Shown here: positions 41,396 through 55,100 of the stretch, piece after piece | Position numbering within the stretch: the stretch's first letter is position 1 | Layout: each line of letters starts with the position of its first letter | Source of the DNA: Dallia pectoralis | Lineage: Eukaryota; Chordata; Actinopteri; Esociformes; Umbridae | Reading direction: 5' to 3' | Length of the DNA stretch: 64,000 nt | Assembly: GCA_029465975.1 (NCBI GenBank) | Contig: CM055744.1 | Span: 1,240,001 to 1,304,000, forward strand | Notes under the pieces: model-generated | Seen by the model: only the letters and a program-made list of their open reading frames with translations | Told to the model about the DNA's origin: nothing | Database searches by the model: none | Translations under genes and position numbers: made by a program

Positions 41396-43074
41396 TTATA
41401 ATATTGAGTTTGAAACGTGTTCATTGAGTGTTATGACGGTGCTACTCTGTGACTGGACATGCCATGTCTGTAGGTTCCATAATAAAAGCCTCCTGCCAAT
41501 AATATGCTGCAAAGAGAACTAAAGGTATACATTAACCCAACCTCACTCAGTCCAGCATTACTTTATACTCTGCTCCCTCCCCTTAAATTGTGTTTCTCTA
41601 ACACACCAACGTGAACGTAGTGACAAACACTTCTGCCCTCTTTTTTAGCTATTAGTATTATCTCCACTACAACTGTGAACTTAACTTGGGGTTTTGACAT
41701 TTGTGTCTCTCTCGTTCCTGAAGAAGTGGATGTTAATCATAGCCCAAATTAAATTGCATGCGAACCCAAAATGGACTGTATCATCTGTTTGCCATATGTC
41801 AAATAATGCACAAATATATAACACATTCCACGTTACTAAAACTTCCACGCCAAAAATACCTAGATCCAAGCATTGACCGCACCCTAACCTGAGCATTCCA
41901 TTAGAAATAATAATATGTTACGCCATTTCTCCAAAAAATACTTACTAAACATGTTATTTGTGACTTGGTACCTGTCTGTTTAAAAATTGACAATTTTCAG
42001 GAGGAATCAGGACAGGAGCAATTGGATATTTTTTACCTAATTTTCTGGTAGAATACAAGCAAATAAATCAGAGGATTTTGAAGGTATTTCTAAACACGTT
42101 TTAAAATTTAGTGGTTAAGTGGTTACAATTTGTACACAACAGGGCGGGATCTCAATCGCCTGCAGTGTATTTTGTCCATTTGGGAGGGGTTGGTTCTCTC
42201 ACTCACTCACTTCTCTTGAAACAAAGCCTGGCATAATGCTGGGACCTAGGGGAACACATGAAGTGAGATTCATTTCAGGAGAGTCTGTGAAATACATTTT
42301 CAAAGTCACTGAAAAATAAAAAATAAACATATGTTTTGTTTTTGTTTTAGCTCATTCCAGATATTATGTGTTACATTATCTTTAATTATTTGAATATTTC
42401 CACAAAATTCAGACTGTTTTCTTTTAAATGCCCTTAAACAAAATTTTCCTACATGGTTCTGTTCCAGAGCAATATCCATTGAGATTGAGGTGGGTCATTT
42501 TAGACGGAAATTGAGATTTGGGGCCCTGTCAAGAACAGGTTAACATGCTTTGGAATTGCCAATAATAGGCCAACCAACTGCGTCAATCACAAAATAAAAC
42601 CAATTATAATATTTTTGCACAATTTGTGTTAATGGTGATGATATTGCTTTTAAGAAATAATCTTATCATTGTCAAATGCTCTTGCTACTCTCTAGCTACT
42701 ACACCATACGTGTCACCTTTTCAGTGATGAGGACAATTTTTTTATTATTCATTACATTGTTTTTAATTGTCCTACCCAAATTAGACTGAGATTGCTAAAT
42801 CAGGAACCAACTTTATCGTTATTTGTACCTTCGAATTTGATGACACCTCTCCCCAATTTATATGATTTCAGTTTCATGTAATATTTGCAGAGGTTGAGGT
42901 ATTACAAGCAACGGCAACAGTACCATGTTGATTTTATGCTTGCTTTGTGAAAACCACAGGGCTTCAGATGTATCTGTCTACGTCGCAACTCTCCCATCTT
43001 TATGAATTTCTCTCTGTGGTCGGCTTTTGGCAAACTGTGCCATATTTAACATTGAAACATGTTTACACCTGCAG
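41396..43074 (+). other. rbm6 intron 1, distal part
   Basis: AT-rich sequence without recognisable exon, promoter or transposon end, up to the acceptor before 43075. Confidence 0.45.
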
Positions 43075-43148
43075 ATCAGTCGTTGATTGGAGCTCTGAAC
43101 AATGTGGGACGGACCCAGGAGAGGACCACAAGGGGCTCCACCCTTTCG
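43075..43148 (+). CDS. rbm6: rbm6 start-codon exon
   Basis: The acceptor TTTACACCTGCAG precedes 43075. ATG at 43102 opens MWDGPRRGPQGAPPF, and the donor CG|GTAAGC follows at 43149. The split codon CG+T joins 48699 to give FRGDNRGEMFGDRNG, restoring the family's FRG repeat. The coding piece (47 nt) is too short to stand out as an ORF. Confidence 0.85.
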
Positions 43149-46100
43149 GTAAGCATGCACTAGCAATTGAGAATGTTAATTTTGTTTTTTTATTTCTCCC
43201 GTTTGACTGGAATGGTGCGATTGATGTCCTTATTAAAACAGTAATTTAATCAAGTATGCTGTAGTGCTCTGCCACAGCCTACTGAAAACTCCTATATGTT
43301 TAAAATTTCGCTAAACTATTCCTATATTCAACATATTCCATTCAGTAACTGTCACAGGGTTGTGGACTTTCTGTCCCCACTCCAGGTGAGGTTTTAGTTG
43401 GCCACCTTCTATCTTTCGTTGGGTTTAGGTTTGATGTTATACCAGTTTTCTTTTGGGTAATCGGAGGATGTTTAATTCGCTAGTTGGTTTTTCACATTGC
43501 TTTGCATTATTTAACCTTAGGTGTCTGTCGGTGAGTGTGGTTTGTTAATACTATGTTTCTGTTTTGTTTAATTTATTAGTCACCACATTGCACACTTAAT
43601 TTTACATTTAGTGTTTATCTTGTTTTGATTTATAAATACTAAAGAACGTGACTCTGGCTCTGCATATTGCAAATTTTCCTGCCCTTCACCTAGTGTAACT
43701 GTAATCTCTTAAAGGGTTTTAGCCAGAGAATGTAATTCGGGGACATGTTTTTAAATTCAAATTGGGGTTGATGTATTGAATTGATAGACTGATATATGGC
43801 TCCATGGTGCGACTTGACTGCATTTCTGTTTTCGTGTCAAAGTGTTCGGCTAGACACATAATTTGAAACTTCCTCACAGTACTTATTATACTGGGCAGGC
43901 AGAGCAAACCTGGTGAAGTGGTGTTGCGATTGCATAAATTGTTTAACCTCGATTACTGTGTTTTTATGATTGTTGGCGGCCATAATCATAATTAAAATCC
44001 AATTAATTGTACAGCCCGAGTTGACAGTGCATGTCAGTGGACAAACCAAGCCATGAAGTCCAGTGAATTTTCTGTAGACATCTGAGACAGAATTGTATTG
44101 AGGCACAGATCTGGGAAAGGCTACAGAAAAATGTCTGCATCATTCAAGGTCCCAATGAGCACAGGGGCCTCCATCACCCGTAAATGGAAGAAGTTTGAAA
44201 CCACCAGGGCTCTTCCTAGAACTAGCCGCCCGGTCTAACTGGGCGATCGGGGAGAAGGGCCTTAGTCAAGGAGGTGTTCAAAAACCCAATGGACACTCTG
44301 ACAGAGCTCCATCGTTTCTCTGTGAACAGAGGATAACCATCCAGAAGGACAACCAGCTCTGCAGCACTTCAACAATCAGACCTGTATGGCAGAGTGACCT
44401 GGCCGAAGCCATTTCTCACTTAAAGGCACATGAAAGTCTGTCTGGAGTATGCCTAAAGGACCCTCAGATCATGAGAAACAAGAATGAACTCTTTGGTTTG
44501 AATGCCCAAGCGTCATGTCTGATGGAAACCAGGCCAATACCAGCTGTGGGGATGTTTTTCAGTGGCAGGAACTGGGGGACTAGTCAGGCTCGAGGGAAAG
44601 ATGGATTGCTGTACAGTGACATTGTCATTGGATAACTGCTCCAGAGAGCTCTGAATCTCAGACTGGGAAAAGGTTCATCTTCAACAGTACAACGACCCTA
44701 AGCACAGAGAACAGATAACAAAGGAGTGGCTTTGGGACAACTTTGTTAATATCCTTGAGTGGGCCAGTCTGAGCCCAGACTTGAACTTGATTAGACATTT
44801 CTGGAGAGATCTAAAATAATGGCTGTTCAACCTGATGGAGCTTGAGAGGTCCTGCAAAGAAGAATGGGAGAAACCGCCCAAAAATAGGTGTGCCAAGCTT
44901 GTAGCATAATACTCAAAAAGACTTGAGGCTGAAATTGCTGACAAGTGCTTCAACAAAGTACAGAGCAATGGCTATGAATACCTATGTACAAGTAATATTT
45001 TTGTTCTTAATTTTTCACAATTAATCTCATCTCATCTTCAACCGCTTATCCTCGGTCGGGGTGTGGGGGTAGCAGGGACCCCAAACATATAATATAAGCT
45101 CTCCTAGTCCTGGGTCTTCCTTAAGGCCACCACTCAGCGGGATGTGCCGGGAACACCGTCTAGAGAGGCGCCCCGGTGGCATCCTTACCAGACGCCCGTA
45201 ACCACCTCAACTGGCTCTGTTATACCTTAGGGATAGGCCAGCCTCCATCCTGAGAAAACCCATTTCGGCCTCTTGTACACACAATCTCTTGTCTGCAGTC
45301 AACTCTGTCTGTGCGTTAGAAGCTAATAATCGCCCAAACCACCCTGACTGCATAGTTTTTTTTTTACTCGTCCCGGTACCCCTCCACGCTGAAGATTCAA
45401 TGCTATTTTTCTATCTGCTGCAGACTTCGGTGGTTTTATCAAGACCTCCATTGATAAGTTCCTGTATTCTAATTAGACAGGCTCAATTTCCCCATCACTT
45501 CTTTGGGAGACAAAGGCCTATCTTAGAGTTCAGATCATCTCTTACTCTTCTCATCTAAACATAACCCGTAAAGCAGAACTGGAGGACCTTGCAAAAGCAA
45601 TTCTGATTCTGGACCGCCAGCATGATCGTTCACCGACACCAGAGCTTTAAACAATGGCTGAACTTAGTCTGAATTTAACCTTATATCTAACAAGGATGCA
45701 GAAAGGTTGCTGCTGTATTCATGGGCCACATACTGTGAACATATTGACAGGGCTAGCTGACTGTTAGCGCACCAACTAAACATGGTGACAGGGCTAGCTG
45801 ACTGTTAGCGCACCAACTAAACATGGTGACAGGGCTAGCTGACTGTTAGCGCACCAACTAAACATGGTGACAGGGCTAGCTGACTGTTACCGCACCAACT
45901 GAATGCATTCCCCCATCCATAGTCGATGTCTTCTCCCTCTGGTCAAGAAAGTATATTGCTATTTTTCAAGACATGTCTGGTGACGAGGTTTTCCTAATCT
46001 TGTCCCCAAGGGTTCTTCGCCTCATCACACATTTTCCGTTACTTTTAAGTGTGGCACTTTGCTTCTTTCCAGTTCACTGGCTTAGACGCTAGGTGCTGTG

Positions 46101-49100
46101 CTATCTCTGCTGCCCCGTCAGGAAGGGCTAATCTTAAACCAATCAGAAACATCAACACATCCCCCAGTTCACTCTCAATGACCAATTGATATATTCCTAG
46201 CCATTCCCTTATCAGTTACCCCTCCCAGGCAGGATACCAGACCTCACCTATGTTGATCACACCTAAAGCCATTTGCTTTAGGTGCACAAAGGAATGCACT
46301 GGGGGATGGGTTTCACTGAAGACCCAAAATACACCACACACGGTTTGATATTTTTTGATTCGATAACAAAAATCAAACTCTTTATTTCTATATAATTGTT
46401 TCAAATGATGTACATTGTAAATGTCTCCGAATAATTCTAATATAACATATAAAGTTTACTCACAAGGCACAGACCTAAAATAAATCTAGCAAATGCCTTG
46501 TGTAACAAAACATTATATTTATTTTCATAAACTTGTTGCAATTAAATATGACTGTTAATATCTCTTTAGGAAAATAAAAAGTTCACGCAGAATGTACAAG
46601 ACTAGAAGAAATCTAATAAATTCCTCATGTAACAAAACGTCAAAGGGACATCTTTTTGTAAGAAAAATTAAGTAGTCAACATTCTGTGGGGAGAGAACGG
46701 ATCTGTGAGAAGTAACAATATCTCCCACAGTGGAGAAGATCCGTTTGCTGGGAACTGATGTTGCTGTGATGGAGAGGTATGCTTTGGCCAAAGAGGCAAG
46801 CAAGGGATAGAGATATTCATTGTCCTTCCACCAAATTAAATAGACTGTTGCTTAGTGGGATGGATGGCACACTCCTGTACATGGTTATTTCTTTCTCCAA
46901 ATCTTTTCTGATGTTCCACTTTGGGTCCAGGTCCACAGTAAAAATGCATTTCCGAAGAGGTCCTCCAGTGCAGTTTTCTTTGAAGGAGGCTGGTTGTTGT
47001 TCAGGTCCTCCCCTGTTCCCTGTCTGCTAGATTCCGCTACTGGTCTGGGTTAAATACTGGAGTCTTCCTCTCCACCAGTCTGAAAATGTATCTTTATTAT
47101 TAATGTATTTAAGCATACATTTAAATATATATTTATAATATGTAGTTATATTTTATCTCTCTAGATCTAGCCTATTAGGTATAATACAGCAGAACCATGA
47201 TGCACACATTGTAAATAAAGATAAGCCTACCTGTTTACGTTTGTTCAGATCTTCAGCTTTCATCATTATGCTGGAATAAACTTGTTGGGCTAGGCTCTTG
47301 AATGGGGGATCTAAAGCCTTTCTGATGAGATGAACGTCCTCTCGCACTTCACTCGAGTATCGACTAGATATGTCACTAAGTATAGCGCTCTTCATACTCG
47401 CCACAGTGGGAGAATCTTTTTCATTTTTCACTATCATGCTTACTAGCGGCACAATCAGTGAGATTGTGGGCTGCTTCTCGTCACAGACAACAGTTGTCGT
47501 GGTCTTCAACTGCTTGAGAACCATGACAATATCGTCAGCGTCTGATATATCACCGAAATCCAACGTAACCACATCTTGATTTTCTTATCTCTGGGCTCAT
47601 CATGGTCACAATAATAGCCGCCTGTTGTTCTAGGTAGCGCTCCAACATATCATAAGAACTGTTCCATCTCGTTTGTACATCCATAATAAGTTTGTGTGTT
47701 GGCAGCTCTAACAGAACTTTTCGCACCCGGCCAAGCAGGCGACTAACACGAGCTACCTGTAGTCCCCGCTGCGTAGCAAGATTGATGTTGTGTTGCTACG
47801 CGCACTATATTTGTCTTGCTCGTTGGCTGCCCGAGGGAAGAGTGGTAGCAAAATACTTTGGCAATGTGGTTTGCCCATTTGGCTGCTTTTTAGGTGCACC
47901 GTGTAACTATCTCTTTGTGATGGCGTTGGAGATGATATAACATATTTGTGGAATTACCTGTAGCATAGGGCTTAACTGCCCTCCAAGCTTACAAATAGTA
48001 TTGTTCCTGTCCACTACTCGCTTATCATTCTCATACTTCACCGGAAAGCCAAAATGCTTCCGTACTGGCGAACGCAGCGAACATATAGCATCTTCAATTT
48101 CGAGTGTTTCGCTATCACCTGCAGCAATCTTTCATCTGGTCTGAGCGCGAGCAAAGGCATTGGCACAAAAGACGAGGATCGCGTCCCCTGCTGTATATTC
48201 TAAAATAATAATTTCATTTATTAAATGGTGATTTAGACTTACGAATTGAATTCAATGTAACATATTTTTTCGATTTGTTGCGTATTTGCCCTCGATATGA
48301 ATCGTAAAATACTCCTATTGTGATCGATCGAAATTCGATTATTTGTCCCACCCCTAGTGTAAAGCGAATAAACCTGATTCTGATTATTTCTTTATTATTC
48401 AACAAAGACGAGCAATAAATAATTGTGTAGTATTACACAATATTGGATTAAACATACATTTTAAACATACATTTTTTTTACTTATTTGAAATGCGTTAGT
48501 CTTGATTTTTTGTTGTTCTGTCTCTCACTGTTCACATAAACCCACATTACAATTCTAGACTGTCTTGGTCAGTGGGCTCAAATATTTTCTTCCTTCACTG
48601 TAAATTCTATAGCTGTTCCATTCTACCCAGCAGATACTTATTGCTTTGTTGATTTTTAATATGTGCTGATTTTTTTTTTCTTATTGTCTTTGTTCTAGTG
48701 GGGACAATCGTGGAGAAATGTTTGGAGACCGAAATGGCCCAATGTCTGATTTCAGAGGTAGAGACGGGATGAACATGGGTCCAAGGGGTCCCCAGGATCG
48801 TGGGCCTCCTATGGACATGAGGAGAGGTGACTGTCCTCCACCAATGAGGGGCGGCGATATGGAACCACTGGAGATACGAGGGAGAGGAGAACCACCCAGG
48901 GATTTTCAGGGTCGACCCGGAGAAGAACCTGACTTCACCCTCAGAAGACAGTATGAAATGGTTATCAGAGACAAGCTACTAAATGCAGCTAGTGGCCGTG
49001 GTGGCCGCGGTGGCCGCGGAGGTGGTTTTGTGGGCCCTGGCATGAGAGGAAGAGATATGGGTGGCAGAGGCATGCCACCAAATGACAGATTTATGGACAT

Positions 49101-52100
49101 GAGAGACAGAGAGATGTTTCGCAATGACATGCCAGGCTTCAACAATCCCAATATGGATGGAAGGCGAGGTGGTTTTCCCATGGACCCTATGGGTCGAAAC
49201 GGGGGATTTAGAGACATGCGCAATAGAGACTGCCCTCCCATGGACAGGCCCACGACAGGCATGGACGACATTGACGGGTTTAACATGGACAGAGATAGGG
49301 GGATGATGATGGATTTTGACAGGAGGGGGGCTTCACGGGTCAATCCAAGGGGGAGGTTTGAGTCTGATATGGACTTCAGGAACCGTGTTGGCCCCCCTGG
49401 AGAATTTAGAGGACGGGACAGATCTCCTGTCACATTTGGCAACAATGACGGTGCGCCAATGGATCTCAAGGGAAGGCCCGGAGGCCCTCCAGATCTCAGT
49501 AGCCTAAACAAAAGCAAGGGTACAGACCCAGAAGTTACCCTTAGGGAAAGGGAATTTCCAGAACTGGAAGAGGTGTCACTTGCTGAGGAGTGGAAAAATC
49601 GGAAAATTAAAGAGGACACGATTCCATCTCCTATAGTCCGTGGTCTTCATAGTTTCTCTAGAGACATGTCGGGACAGCGATTCCCTCCAGCAATTTCAAA
49701 AGAGGCAGGTCTTCTTGGTGAGCCGCCAGGCTTTAAAGACAGAGACCGACCAATTTCTGAATTTCCAGGGAAAAAAGACGGGCCCCCCTTTGTCTTTCCA
49801 CGTCCTGATAGAGAAAATCCTGGTTCCCAGAACTGGGATAAAAATCCCCCACCAGATTTCCCTGGTATGAATATGCCACCCTTTGGCCGTAGAGGACCAC
49901 CAGACCTACCCTTTCCCCCTGTAGTTCCTGGGCTTCTGCCAAACAGAGAGAAAGATGTCAAGCGCTGGTCTGGAGACAGGGATCCCAAGCAAAATCAAAA
50001 CGCACCAACTCGGGATAACAGACCGCCATACCTTCTAGAGAAGGAAAGACCTGCGTATCTCCTGGAGAAGATGCCACCAACTCCTCTGATCCCTGGGCCA
50101 AATGAGAGCGCAAGCTTTAAAGGGTCGAAGGATGCATTGCTTGTACAAGGTGAAGAGAGGAGTAAGGTGATTTCAGGACAAGATTTTCAAAGCAAAGACC
50201 AGGACTACAGGGACATTGACTACAGAACAGGCCCAGGAAGAGCCTTTGACTACAAACGTGAAGAACTCCCAGTACCTGACAAAGTTCTAAAGGAATCCAA
50301 ACCAATCGCACCTCCTACATTTTCTGACTCAAGTTCCCAGGTTAGTATTGCCAATATCTGGTCTAAGCCCCATAGAAACTAACATATTTTCATGCATCTA
50401 AATTATAGGGTCGGCCCGGAATATTATTTTACAGACTTCGAATACTCCTTAGTTATTCCGAACGAGTATTCATATAGTAGTTCTCAAAAATACCACTAAG
50501 ACCCTTATTAATGTTACATAATTGAACAGAAAAAGCGGCAACGCTGTATTAAAGAATACCAGTGATTATGCGAGTCAATCTCTTTCACAGGGGCTTACGA
50601 AAATACTAAAGGTAAACTAAAACCCTATCTGGAGCGCAAAGGAACTGGAATGTGTTGCGTGATGTTTTAAAAGATTAAATAACAATTTTTTTTAACACAT
50701 CACACAACACATTCCAGTTCATTTGCGCTCAATCCCAGATGGGGTTTTAGTTGGACAAATAAACAAAATGAAAGACAATATTGTAAGAGCCAATCGTAGC
50801 CTACTAGCCTGCCTATATAGTTAGTCGGCTATTATGTTTAAAATATCATATTTCAATATACTTTGTCTGCTTTAGCCTCTCTACACATGTGTAACATTAA
50901 CTGCGCACTGAAGTAAGCGAATCAGGCGATGTGGATGCGGATGCGCGGTGCACATTATGATACATTAGATATTTCATGTTTTTATATTTTAAATATTAAC
51001 AAGATCAGCTCTGTCTAATATCTAAATGTATTATAGTGTAGCCTACTATTGAAAAGTTTTATTGCAAAAGAATTACAAAAACAAAGCATCCGAATACTGA
51101 ATTAAGATTTTAATACCAACTTAATGAACGAGTAGTCAAAGTAGTTAGTATTTTATAACCAATCCAAATTATATTCCACACAGAGAAATGAAATTGGTCA
51201 AATGCTTGTTTTAGTCATAAGTTATTTGTTTTTCTCTTTTTAATTTAATCTGTCAACCAAAGGATCAGGATTACAGGAGTGCGACAGTGAAGGTCAAGAT
51301 AACTAATACAATTTGCATCACTGGAATTCCTAAGACAGCCACAATGGAGCAGGTAAGAATACTAATACAGATATTTTGCTTTTATACTTTCTTAATACTA
51401 TGAAGATCTAGTTTGATTATGAAGGTTTATTTTTTGTTTAGTTCAAATATTTAACCCTTTCAGATCCTTGGTGCCTTTGCGGTTCGTGATGGTGTCCCAA
51501 TGCAAGGAATGAAAATAAAGAACGTTGTGCCAGGTGAGACCAAAATCCCTGTTCGGATCCGCTGAATTTCGAACAATACCTCGAATATTCTACGAATGTT
51601 TTCGCTCTACGACCCATACTCTCATTCTTCTCCAAGTGTCTCTATTGCCTCCGCTCTCGATCTTTACGCAATTGCTTATAAGTTCAAAAGCAAAGTTAAG
51701 TGTTTTGCGCTTAGTGTTGTTTATTCCTGATGATTTAGGAACATTTCCCTTTTTTCTTTCTTCGTCAACGCAGCAGTCGTTGACAAGGACAATCAGTCTT
51801 GTCCTTTTGACAGGCATTTGTTATGTTGTTCACATCATTTGTTTCCCCATACACGATGCTCTATTTTATTAAAACAAAGAACTCATTGATTTAAAAAGGA
51901 ATTTTTGGACGCACGCGTGTATTACAAGACCAGTCCAGGTGCTTTGCTAAGACTTCAGGTTCTTGGTGTCTCGCTTTTCTCTCATTTCAGCTTAGACTGA
52001 ACGTTTTTCAAATGAGTTGTTTGTAGAACTTCATCAGCCGCCTATTCCAATGTCTTCATTTATTTACCTACTCATCAGGTATCAGTGCATTAAACGACAT

Positions 52101-55100
52101 TAGTTTAAACTGTGTTCAGTAGAAAGGGGGTGGGGTGGTTCTCAAACGCCTAATACCAAGCTGACAACAAGTAAACCAGGCTGTGTCGTAGCCTAGTATA
52201 TTTAATGTTTGTTTGTTTCATACATTTAGCCTCTGCTTTTGTAGCGTCTAGGTCATACCTTGCGCTGTGCTTTCATAAACTTTATGTTGTAGTTGACATA
52301 CTCTGGAGGATGATTGCGATCAACGGTCAGTAAATAGTCTGTGCTGGAGGAAATGTTTTACTGGTTTAGATAAGGACACCACTGCCAACTGAAATATGCG
52401 AGGTTAATGGGTAAATGCATGCTGTGCAGCGACAGTATGGGGTTAGTGTTAACAGAGACATTGGCACCCATGTCAACACTCTAATTAGAACAGCAGCTGT
52501 TTGACAATGTATTCATTGAAATTCACCCCCACAAAAATGCTGAATGTGATCTCCTTTCGTAATGTGCTCATGAACTGCTGTCCTTACTGGCATTGACTAA
52601 CTGAAATCCATCTGTATTTTAAATGCTGTCCCCAGGTTACAGCTACGATACGGCCTATGTGGAGTTTTTAAACCTCGAGGATGCAGTCCACTTCATGGAG
52701 TCCAACCAGGTGGCCCATCCTCGTCTCTACGTCGGCTGTGCCTTCGGGCAGGAAGAAGGCTTGGGCTGTGGGGGGATTTAGAAAGGGGTTGGAATGGGGT
52801 GCGGGGTTGGTCATTAGTGATTATTTGTGAGAGTTAACTCCCTACGTGTACCAGTGTGAATTGTCTAGGTGGCCGTGAAAGACTGACAATAGCTTGGCAA
52901 TAGTTCATTAAATGGACAAGGAGGCGTGTGTCTGGTGATAGCACTCAAAAGAAAAAAGATGCTTCAAACAAGAAAATCCTGATTTGTTTGACGATGTAAC
53001 AGCTTGAATCAGAATGCACTTGAGTGATCTGATTTATAGGAGGACTCTGGTCATTAATACAGTGAACACTTTCTCAGAAGACTACACTGTATATGGACAA
53101 AAGTGTTGGTACACCGGCAGGAACTTGTATTACATCCCATTCTAAATCATAGGCGTTATTGCCAAGTTGATCAACCTTTTGCAGCTATAACAGCTTCTAG
53201 AAGGATTTCTACAATATAGAGTGTGTCTGTTGGAGGTTTTGCCTATTCTTCCTGAAGATCATTAGTGAGGTTAGGCATCAATGTTGGACGAGAGGGCCAG
53301 GCTCCAAATCTTCGCTCTAGTTCATACCAAAGGTGTTCGTTTGAGTGGGGGTCAGGGCTCTGTGTTGGCCAGTCAAGTTCTTCCACACTAAACTCATCCC
53401 ACCATGCCTTTATAGACCTTGCTTTGTGCATTGGGGCACAATCATGCTGGAACAGAAAAAGGCACCAAACTGTTCTTACAAAGTTCGAGCCATAGAATGC
53501 TCCAGAATGTTTTGGTAAGCTGAGGCATTAACAATTGCCCAACAGTGGCATTTATGTGCCTAGGCCAACCCTAGATAACCTACTCCATATTATTATCCCC
53601 CTCCACCAAACTCCCCAGTTCGCACAATGCAGTTAGGCAAGAAATGTTTGTAAAAAAAGTGTGATTCGACACTCCACAGAAAAGGTTTTCACTGCTCCAG
53701 AATCCAGTGATCATATTCTTTGCACCAATTCCATCCAACGCCTGGCGATGTAAGGCTTGCATACAGCTGCTTGACGCGCTCAGTTTTAGTTTTGCTGTTA
53801 ATGCCAGAGGTGGTTTGATACTCTGCGATTATTGAGTCAGCAGAGCGTTGGTGACTTTTATTCACTATGTCCCTCGGCACTCGGCGGCCCCGCTCTGTAA
53901 CTTTACGTGGTCTGCTACTTCATAGCTTAGTTGCAGTTGCAAAACACTTCTAGTTTGCATTAATAACACCTACAGTTGATAGTGGAATATCTAGGAGGGA
54001 AGACATTTCACAAACTAGCTAGGTACAACAGAGGCATCATATTACAGTAACACGCTGAAATTCAGGGAGCTCTTTAGAACGACCCATTCTTTCACATCTG
54101 TTTGTAAAGGCAGACTGCATGGCTAGGTGCTTGATTCTATACACCTGTGGCAATAGGACTGAATCAAACATCTGAATTCAATGATTAAGAGGAGTGGCCC
54201 AATATATCTGTCCATATAGTGCATGTCTTTACGAAATCGAGGTAAAACGTTTGTATAGGCGATGCATTGTGTGTCCAAGCCCAGGCATATTATCATAACG
54301 TCTTGTATCTGCGTTTTCATTCTCTGTCCAGCAGTGTCTTCAGTTGGTTCTCTTTACAGCAGTCCCATGGCTCTATGTTGTTAGATTTCAATGTCAGATC
54401 CTCAGGTTCTTTTTTTTTTGCATTGCTTTTTATTTGACTGCAATTAACTGCATATGGTTGGGGATATTATCTACATTACGATGTACTAGTATAGCACTTA
54501 CAGAAATGCTATTGGTTGATAATATTATCCGCAGTATTATTTACTAGTAAAGCACTTCACACAATGGGGCTTTCGAAATGAGTTGTGCCTGCACGAGTAA
54601 GGCAGCCATTTCTATTCTAGCGTTCAAATCTGTATTGGGATGCTTTTGGTACATCTTTCATCTTTGATCAGAAACTTTTGACATGCTTTTCATTTTTGTG
54701 AAAGCAATAGTCCTTTTATTAGTCCTTCGGTGACTAACAGTTGAACGTTGATTTGTTTGTTTGTCACAGTTGGCTGCAAAACATTTAGCCTTGTGATTTA
54801 TTCTTTCTTGGCAATATCTTGCTGGCCTCATCCGTCCAAAAGCCCATCTACTCTGCCGTCTTTGGTTAGATTCTCTGTGATTGTCTGTTTTGTGCCTTGA
54901 TCTTCTGATCATTCCTTGTTTTTAAGAAGTGGATAATGTTCCCTTGATCTCGCTCTACATGTAGAACAGTGCCTAACTATAATCATTTTTCATTGCTGAA
55001 TGGATTGACTTTATCTCCAAACGTGTCCTCCACATCGAATCTACTCTTGCCTGCAAAAGGACATTTTCAATTTGTCATCTGTTCACTGCACAGAGGACTC

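Noticed and set aside
48906..49619. Minus-strand ORF opposite the large rbm6 exon
   Set aside because: It is a shadow of the sense coding exon; the plus-strand frame carries the RBM6-type motifs.
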